In this document: positions 11,178-21,546 of the stretch, one piece after another
Layout of the letters: the number at the start of each line of letters is the position of its first letter
How positions within the stretch are numbered: the first letter of the stretch is position 1
Source: Lytechinus pictus
Taxonomy: Eukaryota > Echinodermata > Echinoidea > Temnopleuroida > Toxopneustidae
DNA length: 64,000 bases
Assembly: GCF_037042905.1 (NCBI RefSeq)
Contig: NC_087247.1
Coordinates: forward strand, 59,109,920-59,173,919
Direction of reading: 5' to 3'
Position numbers and translations under genes: made by a program
Notes under the pieces: model-generated
What the model was told of the DNA's origin: nothing
The model's database searches: none
The model's input: the letters and a program-made list of their open reading frames with translations, nothing else

Positions 11178-11988
11178 TTGATTTAATTCCATATCAAACA
11201 TAATATGTTTATTCCACTAAATATTTAAGAGGAATGTGCTGGTGTGGTTTATGACGTCATAAAAATAAAATTCCTCAAGATGCCAAAGTATAACCGGTCG
11301 GATACTTGATATGCACACCCCGCTCAGCTTAACCTTTGCCAATAGATTCACATAATATCCAACTTTTTTGTATTTAAAACATGATTTGTTTTACATTATA
11401 AATTATGTAGCCCCCCATAGGCGGATCCAGAGGGGCCGAGGGGCCCGCCCCCGCCTATTGTCAGAGCAAAAAAAGGGGGGGGGGTGAAGAAAAAAAAGGA
11501 GGAAAAAAGAGAGGGGGAAAAGCAAGAGGAGGAAGACGAGTGAATAAAATAAGATGAGGGGAAGACTTGGAAAATACAAAGAATCTTTTATGTCACTATA
11601 TAAAATTGATTTAATTCCATATCAAACATAATATGTCATAAAAATAAAATTCCTCAAGATGCCAAAGTATAACCGGTCGGATACTTGATATGCACACCCC
11701 GCTCAGCTTAACCTTTGCCAATAGATTCACATAATATCCAACTTGTTTGTATTAAAAACATTATATGTTTTACATTATAAATTATGTAGCCCCCCATAGG
11801 CGGATCCAGGGGGCGAGGGGCCCGCCCCCCCCCCCCCCCATTGGCAGAGCAAAAGAAGGGGAAAATGAAAAGAAAAAAATGAGGGAAAAAGAGAGGGGGA
11901 AAAAGAAGAGGAGGAAGACGAGTGAATAAAATAAGATGAGGGGAAGACTTGGAAAATACAAAGAATCTTTTATGTCACTATATAAAAT
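11178..11988. repeat. Tandem duplication with a period of about 380 bp
   Basis: Two near-identical units, about 11178-11606 and 11607-11988. CAAGATGCCAAAGTATAACC occurs near 11277 and 11657, TAGGCGGATCC near 11417 and 11797, and GAGGAAGACGAGTGAATAAA near 11528 and 11909. The second unit lacks about 50 bp around the TGACGTCATAA segment. High identity points to a recent duplication or to two nested copies of one repeat. Confidence 0.8.
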
Positions 11989-11990
11989 TT

Positions 11991-13014
11991 TGCGCGCGCT
12001 TCGCGCTCGCATTGCCTGTTAGGTGGTCTTAATATATGGAGCTTAAATATCAAGTTTGGAAGTCAATAATATAAAACATGTTTCACCTCGGAAATCGAAC
12101 TTTCATTATTTTGTGTGATTTTCAAATTGATTTTTAAAAGTGTTCTGTAAAAATGTCTTATGGTCTGAATATTAACATTTTCTGCTCGCGCTGCGCGCTC
12201 GCAAATAGCGCTGCATGCACGCTCAAAGTTTGATTGGCTTTGAGGTATAAATCTCGAATTTTTTTCCGCTGCATGAATATTGTTTATTTATAAAGCTGTC
12301 CTTGAAATGTCCAGTTTTCAGGCCATACTATCATCACATTTCGCGCCCTCATTAGGAATTAATGAATAAGATATTAATTTAAAAATCAAATTGTCTCTTT
12401 TGTTTCATCTCGCGCCCAGCAAGAGGAATAGGAAGATAGTCATCATTTTCATATGATGACATATCCTATAAGGATGTCAAAACTTAAAGTGATGATAATG
12501 AAAAATGTCAGCTCTTTATTAAGTGCGATTCATATCCACCTCACAATTTTCCTACAAAGTGTTTGAAATATAGAGCAAAAATTGACTCTTTTTTTTTCAG
12601 ATCGGAATATCAAATAGTTTAAGCTCGCGCTTTGCGCTCGCTTTTATTTTCATGATAAAGAAGGTATTTAGAAAACCTAGGCTCTAGGCCTAAATATGAA
12701 ACACGCGCGCGCATGTTTATTCAGATACTCAACTTGTTCTCTTTTTAGATCATTATCCAGTTTCAGATCACAGTATCATTTTTTTTTTTCTGCTCGCATT
12801 ATTAAGGGAGGAAGATCCCTTATTACTCATTCTTTTCATGATTTACAAAACATGAATAGAGTGTTTTAGGTCTAAATCTCGATTTTTTTCGGCTCGCGCT
12901 TCGCGCTCGCATCAAATTATCAATTGTTTTCACGATTACGAAAATTGATTAAAATTTCCCATTCTTATTTTCAGCTCGCGCTCGCATTATTTGATTGCTG
13001 AAATATGTGACGTC
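11991..13014 (+). repeat. Hairpin satellite, plus orientation, left block
   Basis: Hairpin cores of the form GCTCGCGCTTCGCGCTCGCA occur at about 11991-12011, 12183-12203, 12623-12642, 12892-12911 and 12973-12987, with partial cores near 12339, 12407 and 12791. The intervening AT-rich DNA carries shared words (for example GTCTAAATCTCGA), so this is a diverged tandem satellite whose palindromic core is the best-kept part. It continues, after an 8.5-kb insertion, at 21547. Confidence 0.8.
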
Positions 13015-13022
13015 TTCATGGC
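13015..13022. repeat. Left 8-bp target-site duplication TTCATGGC
   Basis: Identical to 21547-21554 across the 8.5-kb element. The neighbouring satellite unit at about 21888-21905 (CCTTTATGGCTTACTGCAAG) shows the uninterrupted version of the site. Confidence 0.85.
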
Positions 13023-13272
13023 CAGGCGCGGATCCAAGATTTCGTGGGGAGGGGGGCCCAAATTTGACATGATTTTTGGCGCCCATGTGTACTTTTCGAA
13101 AAATGGCGCCCCCTCCCTCCCAGCCAGGCTAACTTAAATGTAACTTAAAAGCCTTAAATGTATTTTGAATTATCTTATTACATAATCTCATGTAAAAAAA
13201 AAGGCAATTAAAGACCACTTTTTTAATGAGTTCTTGAAAAAAAAATCCATGAATATATAATGTAATATCAAT

Positions 13273-15930
13273 GGGAGCGCAAAGCGCTAGTGATTTTTAG
13301 GGGTCTCAATTTGGTTTAACTTCTCACCAGAGTAGGCCCTACTAGAATATTGTGTGAACGGGAGCTTTAGTTTCTTTACTAGTTGTTTAGAATAGCCTTC
13401 AATAATATCAATGATAACCTCTTGGGAATAATGCAATCTCGAAGCAATCGACTCAATCTCCTCATCAGTGGCGAAGCTGTGATTTATTCAGCAGGGTTGC
13501 ACGGGGGGGGGGGGGGGCTTGTTGAACTTTTGTAGAGGGCACCAAGATAAAAAAATAAAATAAAATGGGGGGTAGAAGTTAAAGAAATTCCGAAATTTTA
13601 TTCTTAAAAACACATTGAGGTATCTCACAAGGCCTAAATAAATAATGATAACGCGAAGCGCGATATTTTTGACATAATATTTGGAAAATAACATTATAAT
13701 AATAATAATAATAATAACGTTTTATTTACCCAGGGTAGCCACTTCAGTTAGGAAACTGCTCTACCAGCGGGCCCTGCATAACATAATATGTTATTATTAC
13801 CCTTCTCCAATCTAAATGCTGAGCGCCTATAGCAAGAAGGCAGAAGGTCCCATTTTTATAAGTCTTTGGTGTGACTCGGCCGAGGATCGAACCCACGACC
13901 TCCCGTTCATGAGGCGGACGCTCTACCACTGAGCCACCATGCCCGGTATATTTCACCATAATCCCTTTTCTTTTCTTTTCTCTCTTTTTTTCTTGGTCGT
14001 GATTTTTATTATTATTATTTTTTTTTTTTTGGGGGGGGGGGGCAAAACGCCCATGTCCTAACAGTCATTTCCTAGCTTTACTTTATAAACAAAATGAATG
14101 TGCAATAATCTCATAAGCCCTATGCGAGATAAAAAAATAATTAAATTTCATGTATTTTGACCTGAAAATTGAACATTCTGGGCAATGTTTGTGAACCTGA
14201 ACAAGATGCGTATGTAATTAGATAATTACTACGAGCGCGAAGCGCCAGCAGAAATTTTTAATGTGCGTTCTAGCCTGGTCGAAAAGGGACCTGTTAAGGA
14301 CGTTTTGAATTAGCCATTAAGACGATACATATTTTAACGATTAAATAATGCGAGCGCGAAGCGCGAGCTGAACATTTTTGATATTCCAACCTAAAAAATT
14401 AGATTTCAAACCCCCAACGGGACACTCGATTCATGTTTTGTCACTCATGAAAAATGATGGGTAGTTTTTTGTATCTTCCTACATTAATAATGCGAGCGCA
14501 AAGCGCGAGCAGAAAATTTTTGATATTCTGATCTGAAACTGGATAATTTTATAATTTCTGAAGGTTTCTTTTTTTTCTAATTTTAGCACGTTTTTAATAA
14601 GATCAAGATGCGTATCCCAAAAAACATGCGTGCACGTGTTTTAGAGTTAGACAGAATCTGGGCATTCTGAATACATTTAATTTTTCATCATGAAAATCAA
14701 TAATGCGAGCGCGGATCGCGAGCTGGAAATAATATTTGAAATTCCGATATGAAATGGGTCAATTTAAGCAATATTTAAAGCACTGTGTATATAGGGGAAT
14801 TGTGAAGTGCGAAGCGCGAGCTGATATTTTATTATTATTTTAAACTAGGATCGAGACATTTTAGGCCTAAGGACATTTTGTCATTATATAAAAATGATGC
14901 CTATCTTCCATTCCTCTTAACTTGTCGATATATTTTTCTGAAAAAGGGACAATTTAGTTATGAATTCATAAAAAAATTATTTCATATTTATTAATCTAAT
15001 AAGCCTAATGAGTGCGTAAAATTTGTTGACAATGCATGAGGCCTGAAAAACTGGATATTTCATATTTTTTGTAATCATGAACAGCATTTATGGGTTGATA
15101 CATCTATAGCAAATAATGCGAGCGCAAATCGCGATCCGAAATTTTTAAATGGGGGGGGGGGAATTCAAGTAGTTTGTTATAGAATATATGGGTACAGTGG
15201 CGTACCGTGGGTCACGGCATGGGGGGGGGGGCACCACAACAAATTTGGTGTCACTTAGGGAGCGCACTCAGTTGCCAGGTATGCTGACCTAATAGAGAAA
15301 TTTTAAGGACATGCAATGCCATTAAAGCGGATAAGTATTTCGCTGATTAAATAATGCGAGCGCGAAGCGCGAGCTGAACATTTTTGATATTCAGACCTAA
15401 AAGGGAAATTATAAGCAAATTTTTTGTAATCGTGATACGTACCTGTCTCGCTAAACAAACAATGCGAGCGCGAAGCGCGAGCTGAAATTTTTGTATATAT
15501 TGACCCCAAACAGGGACATTTTAAGGACTATATTTTAGGTATCCATTAAGAGTATAAATATCTCAGCATAGTCATCTAATGATAGTGGCATCCTTTGCTG
15601 ATTTTGTTAGAATTACATCTATACATATGAAGCACTTTTTGTAGTCATTGTAATCATGATTATCATACGCATCTCACTAATCAAATACTGCGAGCGCGAA
15701 GCGCGAGCTGAGAATTTATGAAATTTAGACCTGAAGAGGGGCATTCTAAGGCTTGTTTGTAGGAATTCACTAAGTCCTTACGTATTTCACTAACCAAATG
15801 ATGCGAGCGCGAAGCGCGAGCTAAATTTTTTTTATATTCAGATCAGAAAAATTGACATTTTAAGGACTGATTTTAGGAATTAATGAAGAGCAGACATCTC
15901 ACCAATCAACTAATGCGAACGTTAGCACGG
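13273..15930 (-). repeat. Hairpin satellite, minus orientation
   Basis: Cores matching TGCGAGCGCGAAGCGCGAGC lie at about 14231, 14349, 14491, 14704, 14807 (partial), 15117, 15355, 15463, 15689 and 15802. Decayed ones lie at 13273, 13651 and 15912; a further copy sits at 18553-18574 beyond the nested elements. Typical spacing is 108-142 bp. Spacers share GACATTTTAAGGAC, ATATTCAGACCT and TCACTAATCAAATAATGCGAG-like words, showing they are diverged copies of one unit rather than unrelated spacers. Confidence 0.82.
13696..13946 (-). mobile_element. tRNA-derived SINE
   Basis: On the minus strand the head begins near 13946 and contains an A-box-like TGGCTCAGTGG (13926-13936) and a B-box GGTTCGATCCT (13883-13893), 32 bp apart. 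These are the RNA polymerase III promoter boxes of a tRNA. About 170 bp of unrelated body follows, then a (TTA)n tail complementary to the AAT repeats at 13696-13717. The body and tail mark this as a SINE, not a tRNA gene. The matching open frame at 13744-13959 is incidental. Confidence 0.85.
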
Positions 15931-15974
15931 ACAGGAAATGTTTTATATTAAGACCTTAAAATTTGGCAATCACT

Positions 15975-16569
15975 TTAAAGGGGAATAAAACCTTTGGAAT
16001 AAGTAGGCTTGTGTCGAAACAGACAAATCAAAGAATAAGAAAAAGAAAGTTTGAGAAAAATCGGATAAATAATAAGAAAGTTATGAGCATTTGAATATTG
16101 CAATCACTAGTGCTATGGAGATCCTCCCATTGGCAATGCGACAAGGATGTGTGATGTCACAAGTGAACAACTTTTCCTTTGATGGACTATAAAATACCCT
16201 CAAAATGTCTCTTTCTGCTTTTTTTTTGTGGTGATACAAACTTTTAACCACGATGTATTCTTTAAAATCTGTATTACATGCCCTCCTATATATAGAAAGA
16301 ACACATGATCTACTGATAGATGTGATAAAAGCGGCAATTTAAGTGAAATATATACTAAAGAAATGGGGAGAGTTGTTCACAAGTGACATCACACATCTTT
16401 GTCGTATTGCTAATTTGAGGATCTCCATAGCATTTGTGATCACAATATTCAAATGCTCATAACTTTCTCATTATTTGTCTGATTTTTCTCAAACTTTCGT
16501 TAATCTGTTTCTTTGATTTTTCTGTTTTCACACAAGCTATCTTGTTCCAAAGTTTTCATTCTCCTTTAA
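15975..16569. mobile_element. Palindromic MITE with TTAA ends
   Basis: Begins TTAAAGGGGAATAAAACC and ends with the inverted counterpart ATTCTCCTTTAA. The arms (about 250 bp each) pair throughout; for example ATGAGCATTTGAATATTG near 16082 recurs inverted near 16440, and GTGATGTCAC recurs around 16390. TTAA at both ends fits piggyBac-type target choice. Similar end sequence occurs near 53288. Confidence 0.8.
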
Positions 16570-16707
16570 GTAGTCATGAAAAAGAAGCAAATGTCACTAC
16601 ATAAAACAATAATAACTCGAATTGCGAGGAAATATATTTGGTGTATGTTGATTTAAAAACGGGAAGTTTTAGTACAACAGGATTATACATCTCGTTAAAC
16701 AGTCCAT

Positions 16708-16715
16708 GCGAGCAC
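16708..16715. repeat. 8-bp target-site duplication GCGAGCAC
   Basis: Identical to 18268-18275 on the other side of the nested element; the site belongs to a decayed hairpin core of the satellite. Confidence 0.85.
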
Positions 16716-18267
16716 CAGCAGCGTAACAGGGGTCGGTGGCCAGGGGGGGCAAGAGCCAAAAATGTCCCGGTCATATCATGGAACAGGCAAAAATTTTGAG
16801 GGGGCGATATGGCGTATCGGGCAAATATATATATAAAAGCGAGCGAGCAAAAAATTTTGACATTTTTATTGCAAAAATCCAATTTTGTGATAGATTTTGA
16901 CATAATGTTAAAAAGATGATATCATATTTCACCCTCCTCTCTTTCCTTTTTTCTCTCGTTTTTTGTACGCCACGGTGAACATGATTTTTGTTATGATTGT
17001 GAGCATCAAGGTGAAGCTCTATATGCTCGAGGGGGCCGAGTATGGCGCTTCTGGCAAGAAGTAGCTTAATATAGGTCCCGAGCGAGCGAAGCGAGCGAGA
17101 TAAAAAAAATTACCTTTTCACGAGAATCTAACATGAAGATAGATTTTAACGTGATATTCAGAAAAATTTAATACACTTTCCTTTCTTTCCTCATTTTTGT
17201 TTGTTTGGTTGTAGAACTTTATTTTGGGGGCCATGGTCCAAACTCATCCATATAACAGTGCTTCATGGGTGGGGTCCGGGGCAGAGCCCCGGAAACTCTT
17301 GATATCAAAGCCATTTTTAACCTTACAGATGGCCACTTATTTGAATCAAATTGCGTGTATGTTTATATAGCTTTAACACAACACATAAATTCAATGCAGT
17401 TGTGTATCGCAATCATCCAAATATTGTGAGGGGCACACCATAGCAAATGTGTGAAAATTTGTAAAAAGTCGCCAGCGAAGCGAGCTAGAAAAAAAAATGG
17501 CCTAAAATGAAATGAAATTCTAATTATGTGATAGATTTTTACATCATTATAGCAAATATCATGTCATATATTTTTTTTTCATTCATCTCATTTCGCTGCC
17601 TCCTTTATTTTCTTTTATTTCCCCTTGGCTGTGGAACCACCCCCAGTACGCCAGTGCTTCAACGTAAAGCTTAATGCAGGAAGGGTCCATATAGGGGCCC
17701 GTTATAGAACCCACTAAAGGTTACAGATGAAGAGCCCCCACTGCACGGGGTCTTGACTTTTGGACAGAGCCTTTGGAGATTTAGCAAGTTTATGATAGAC
17801 TTTCATACGACATTATGCTATACCATCCATTTTTCTTCCCGCTCGTTATCTCAATCCTCGGCAGCCCGGTAGTGTATGTTATCTTGTCCCTATTCTTTAA
17901 TTTCCAATTTAGATTTTGGCTAATTCCATTCTGCATTTATTTCCCGCTTTTGTTTGCCTTTTTGTCATCTTTAATTTATTTCCCTGTCTTACTAATCATG
18001 CTAATGTATTTGTATATCGGGGCGAATTGTTCTTTCTCACTTGTTCTTTTTTCCTTCCTTTTCCCGTTTTCCCTTTTTTATGTTTTTTCTTAGTTTTCTT
18101 TTCCCTTTTCCTTTCCCTTTCCCCTTCCCTTTCCCCTTTTTTCTTTCCTTTCCCTTTCTAATTCGCCCTTTTTTTTCCCCGTTTTTTTTTTTTTCCCGGT
18201 GAGCTCCGCCAGGGGGGGGGGGGGGAAGCTTGCCCCCCTGCCCCCCCCCCCGCCTGTTACGCCACTG
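16716..18267. mobile_element. hAT-like non-autonomous element, complete copy
   Basis: Ends are CAGCAGCGTAACAGG (left) and CCTGTTACGCCACTG (right), inverted with one or two mismatches. They are flanked by the exact 8-bp duplication GCGAGCAC at 16708-16715 and 18268-18275. Internal features are a G-run next to the left end, GAGCGAGCGAAGCGAGCGAG near 17080 and CGAGCGAGC-like words, a polypyrimidine tract at about 18050-18165, and a G/C-run beside the right end. No transposase frame is present. An inverted truncated relative is at 9664-11030. Confidence 0.85.
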
Positions 18268-18697
18268 GCGAGCACCAGGAACAATGAAGACATAGGCCCT
18301 GAGCAAACTGTTTCATAAAGTCATGAAAAAAAAATGCTTCTTATGTAACATGATTAAGATATAATATAACATTATAATAAACAATAAAATCTTCTTTCCC
18401 CATTACGTTTCTCTTCCTTTCTCCCTCTTTTTCTCCTCCCCCCCTTTTTTTTTTTGGGGGGGGGGCAGCCGATTGGGGGGGGGGGGGCACGTGCCCACCA
18501 TGCCCCCTGGTAGTTACGCCACTGTATAGGTATACAGAACTCACCAATCAAAATGCGATCGCACAGCGCCAGCTCATAGGCCTTCATTTTTGACAATCGA
18601 GACACCTGAAAAGGAATATTTTGAGAATCTTATATGAAATACAGAAAGATAATAGGTAGGCCTACAACATTTTAAAGTTTCGCTTAATTTCACAAAC

Positions 18698-19014
18698 CAG
18701 TTATATTCACATCCTTGTCGGTATGCAAATGAGGAGACTGATGACATCACTCACTCACTACTTCATTTTGTATTTTATTATATGAAATATTCAATTTTTC
18801 TCCGTTGTCGTGTGAAAACAACGATTAATTCCTCCCGGAACATGAGCAATAAGCATTGTTACTAAATTCATTGTTCAATCAAGTTGGTCCATATTGTAAA
18901 ATCTGTAAAAAATGAAATATTTTATAATTCTAACAATAAAAAACAAAGGAATTAGTGAGTGAGGGACATCATCGACTGTCTCATTTGCATGTCACTGAGT
19001 TGTGCATATCACTG
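18698..19014. mobile_element. Short palindromic MITE
   Basis: The left arm CAGTTATATTCACA...ATGCAAATGAGGAGACTG pairs with the right arm ending in TGTGCATATCACTG, including GTGAGTGAGGGACATCATCG against CGATGATGTC-type sequence. The centre is AT-rich. No clear target duplication was found, so the superfamily is open. Confidence 0.6.
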
Positions 19015-19084
19015 TTTTTTGAAAAATAAGCAATTTTTTTTTTTTTTTTAATGGCAGGAAATAAATTTCACTATAAACAGGCAA

Positions 19085-20690
19085 TACGAGCAATGTTGCG
19101 CCCCCGGTCGAACATGAATTTTCTTGGAGCCCCCTAAGTTCAAGGTCAATTTGGCGCCCTCGGTTGAACATGAATTTGGCGCCATGTGAAATATCACTTT
19201 GCCTTCCCCCTTCTGAAACATGTATTTGTCGCCTTATGGTCAAACATCAAATTAGCGCTCCCCTAGTTCGAACATCAATTTGGCGCCCCGCTAGTTTGAA
19301 CATCAATTCGGCGCTCCCCTAGGTCGAACATCAATTTGGCGCCCCTCCCAGTTCAAACATCAACTTGGCGCCCCCATCTAGTTCGAAAATTATTTCGCCC
19401 CCTCCCCCTTGTTCAAACATCAATTTGGAGCCCCATAGTTCGAACGTCATTTTGGCGCCGCCTAGTTCTAACATCAATTTGGCGCCCCCCTCGTTCGAAC
19501 ATCAGTTTGGCGCCCCAAGTTCGAATAGCAATTCGGCGTCCCCTAGTTCGAACATCAATTTGGCGCCCCTAGTTCGAACATTCAATCGGCGCCCCCAGAT
19601 GTCGAACATAAATTTTGCGCCCCTACGTCGAACATCAATTCGGCGCAACCCCCCCCCCCCTACGTCGAACATCTATTTGGCCTCCCTAGGTCGAACATCA
19701 ATTTGGCGCCCCCAGTTGGAACATCAAATTGGCGCCCCTAGTTCGAATATCAATTCGGCGCCCCCTAGTTCAAACACCAATGTGGTGCCCCTAGTTCGAA
19801 CATCAATTCGGCGCCCCCCCCCCTAGTTCGAGTATCAATTCGGCACCCCTTCATGTAGGTCGATCATAAATTCGCCCCCCGTTCGAATATCAATTCGACC
19901 CCCAGTTCGAACATCATGTTGGCATCCCTTCGAACTCAATTTTGCTTCCCTAGTTCGAATATCATTTCGCCCCCCTAGCTCGAGTATCAATTTGGCGCCC
20001 CCCTAGTTCGAACATCGATTCGGCGCCCCCCTAGTTTGAGTATCAGTTTGGCACCCCCCTAGCTCGAACATCGATTCGCCCCCCCCCCACTAGTTCGAGT
20101 ATCAATTTGGCGCCCCCAGTTCGAACATCATTTTAACATCCCTTCGAACATCATTTTGGCGCCCTCCTAGATCGAATATCAATTCGGCGCCCCTACATGT
20201 AGGTCCAACATCAATTTGGCGCCCCATAGTTCGAGTATCAATTTGGCGCCCCCTAGTTCCAATATCAATTCTGAGCCCCCCTAGTTCGAGTATCAATTTG
20301 GCTCCCCCTAGTTCGAACATCGATTCGGCCCCCTTCCCCCCCCCCCTAGTTTGAGTATCAATCTGGCGCCCCCAGTTCGAACATCATATTAACATCCCTT
20401 CGAACATCATTTCGGCGCCCTCCTAGTTCGAATATTGATTCGGCGCCCCTACATGTAGGTCCAACATCAATTAGGCGCCCCTAGTTCGAATATCATTTCG
20501 GCCCCCCCCCCTAGCTCGAGTATCAATTTGGCGCCCCCGAGTTCCAACATCAATTTGGCGCCCCCTAGATCGAACATCAATTTGGCGCCTCTACGTCGAA
20601 CATCAATTTGCCCCCCCCCCCCCCCCCGTTCAAACATCAATTCGGCCCCCAGTTCGAACATCATTTCGGCGCCCTTTTGGTCGAACATCA
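19085..20690. repeat. Minisatellite, about 28-bp unit TTCGAACATCAATTTGGCGC
   Basis: Roughly 55 copies of a unit made of (A)GTTCGAACATCAATTT followed by GGCGCCCCCTA. Units vary in the length of the C-run and in ATCAATT/ATCATTT. Each unit carries TTCGAA and GGCGCC palindromes. Open frames across it are translations of the repeat with three related peptides in different frames. Similar words (TTTTCGAAAAATGGCGCCCC) occur near 13097, close to the left end of the host element, suggesting the array grew from terminal sequence. Confidence 0.9.
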
Positions 20691-20697
20691 TCATCAT

Positions 20698-21491
20698 TTT
20701 CTTTCCTCCTCTTCCTCTTTTTTTCTTCTCGTCCTTCCCCCTCTTCCTCTCCCCTTTTCTTTCCCCCCGTTCTCTCTCTTTTTTCTTCTCTTCTTTCTTC
20801 CCTCTTCCTCTTTCTCCTTTTTCCCTCTTCCTCTCTCTTTTCCCCCTCTTCTTTCCCCTCTTCCTCTTTTTTCTCCCCCCTCCCCCTCCCTTTTCTTTCT
20901 TTCTTTCCCCTCTTCTTCTCCTTTTTTTTCTTTTCTTTCCCCTCTTCTTTTTTCTTTTTTTCTTTCCCCTCTCTTTTTTCTTCTCTTCTTTCCTCCCTCT
21001 TCCTCTCTCTCCTTTTCTTTTCCCCTCTTCCTCTTTTTTCTTCCCCCTCTCCCTCCTCCTCCCTTTTCTTCTCTTCCTCTTTTTTCTCCTTTTCTTTTCT
21101 CTTTTTTCTCTCTCTCTTTTTCCTTCTCTTTCTTTCCCCTTTTCCTCTCCCTTTTCCTTCCCTTCCTTCCCCCTCTTCCCTTTTTCTTCTTTTCTTTCCC
21201 CCTTTCCTCTCTCTTTTTTCTCCTCTTCTTCCTTCCCCCTCTTCCTCTCTCTTTTCCCCTCTCCTTTTCCCCTTTCTCTCTCTTCTCTTCTTTCCTCCTT
21301 CTTCCTCTCTCTTTTTTTCTCCTTTTCCTTCCCCCCTCTCCCTCTCTCCTTTCCTCTTTTCTTTCCCCCCTTTTCCTCTCTCTTTTTTCTTCCCTTCTTC
21401 CCCCTCTTCCTTTCTTCTTTTTCTTCTTTTCTTCTTTTCTTTCCCCTCTTCCCCTCTTTTTTCTCTTTCTTTCCCTCTCTTTTTTTTTTTT
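20698..21491 (+). repeat. Polypyrimidine tract of about 0.8 kb
   Basis: Nearly unbroken C/T on the plus strand; only a couple of purines were seen (around 20735 and 20770). Composed of irregular CTTCCTCTTTTTTCTTCTCC-like blocks. Long homopurine/homopyrimidine DNA can adopt triplex (H-DNA) forms. The long open frames in it (Ser/Pro/Phe/Leu on one strand, Lys/Arg/Glu/Gly on the other) are composition artefacts. Confidence 0.95.
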
Positions 21492-21546
21492 AGCCGAAGG
21501 GGGGGCCAAGGCCCCCTCGGCCCCCCCCCCCATGGATCCGCGCCTG

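Larger units (their letters stand above)
15195..18524. mobile_element. Probable hAT-like element nested in the satellite
   Basis: The left end is CAGTGGCGTACCGTGGG followed by a G-run; the right end is a C/G-run followed by TAGTTACGCCACTG. Flanks are TATGGGTA (15187-15194) and TATAGGTA (18525-18532), an 8-bp duplication with one mismatch. Joining the flanks gives a normal satellite unit leading into the core at 18553, which supports an insertion. It contains satellite cores, the TTAA-type MITE and the element at 16716-18267. A polypyrimidine tract (18400-18455) lies inside the right end. Two separate elements with similar ends remain possible. Confidence 0.55.
13023..21546. mobile_element. 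8.5-kb hAT-like non-autonomous element carrying satellites
   Basis: The ends are inverted: CAGGCGCGGATCCA at 13023-13036 and TGGATCCGCGCCTG at 21533-21546, flanked by an exact 8-bp direct duplication TTCATGGC. A TIR starting CAG and an 8-bp duplication are typical of hAT transposons. No transposase is visible. The body consists of GGCGCCCC-rich sequence, the hairpin satellite in minus orientation, a SINE, a TTAA-type MITE, nested hAT-like elements, a palindromic MITE, a 1.6-kb minisatellite and a polypyrimidine tract just inside the right end. Superfamily assignment rests on the ends and duplication only. Confidence 0.8.

Noticed and set aside
13870..13946. A tRNA gene
   Set aside because: A and B boxes are present, but the sequence continues into a SINE body with a (TTA)n tail.
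19336..20320. Repetitive open frames with Ser-Asn-Ile-Asn and related repeats
   Set aside because: The same minisatellite gives similar peptides in several frames; no sign of codon selection.
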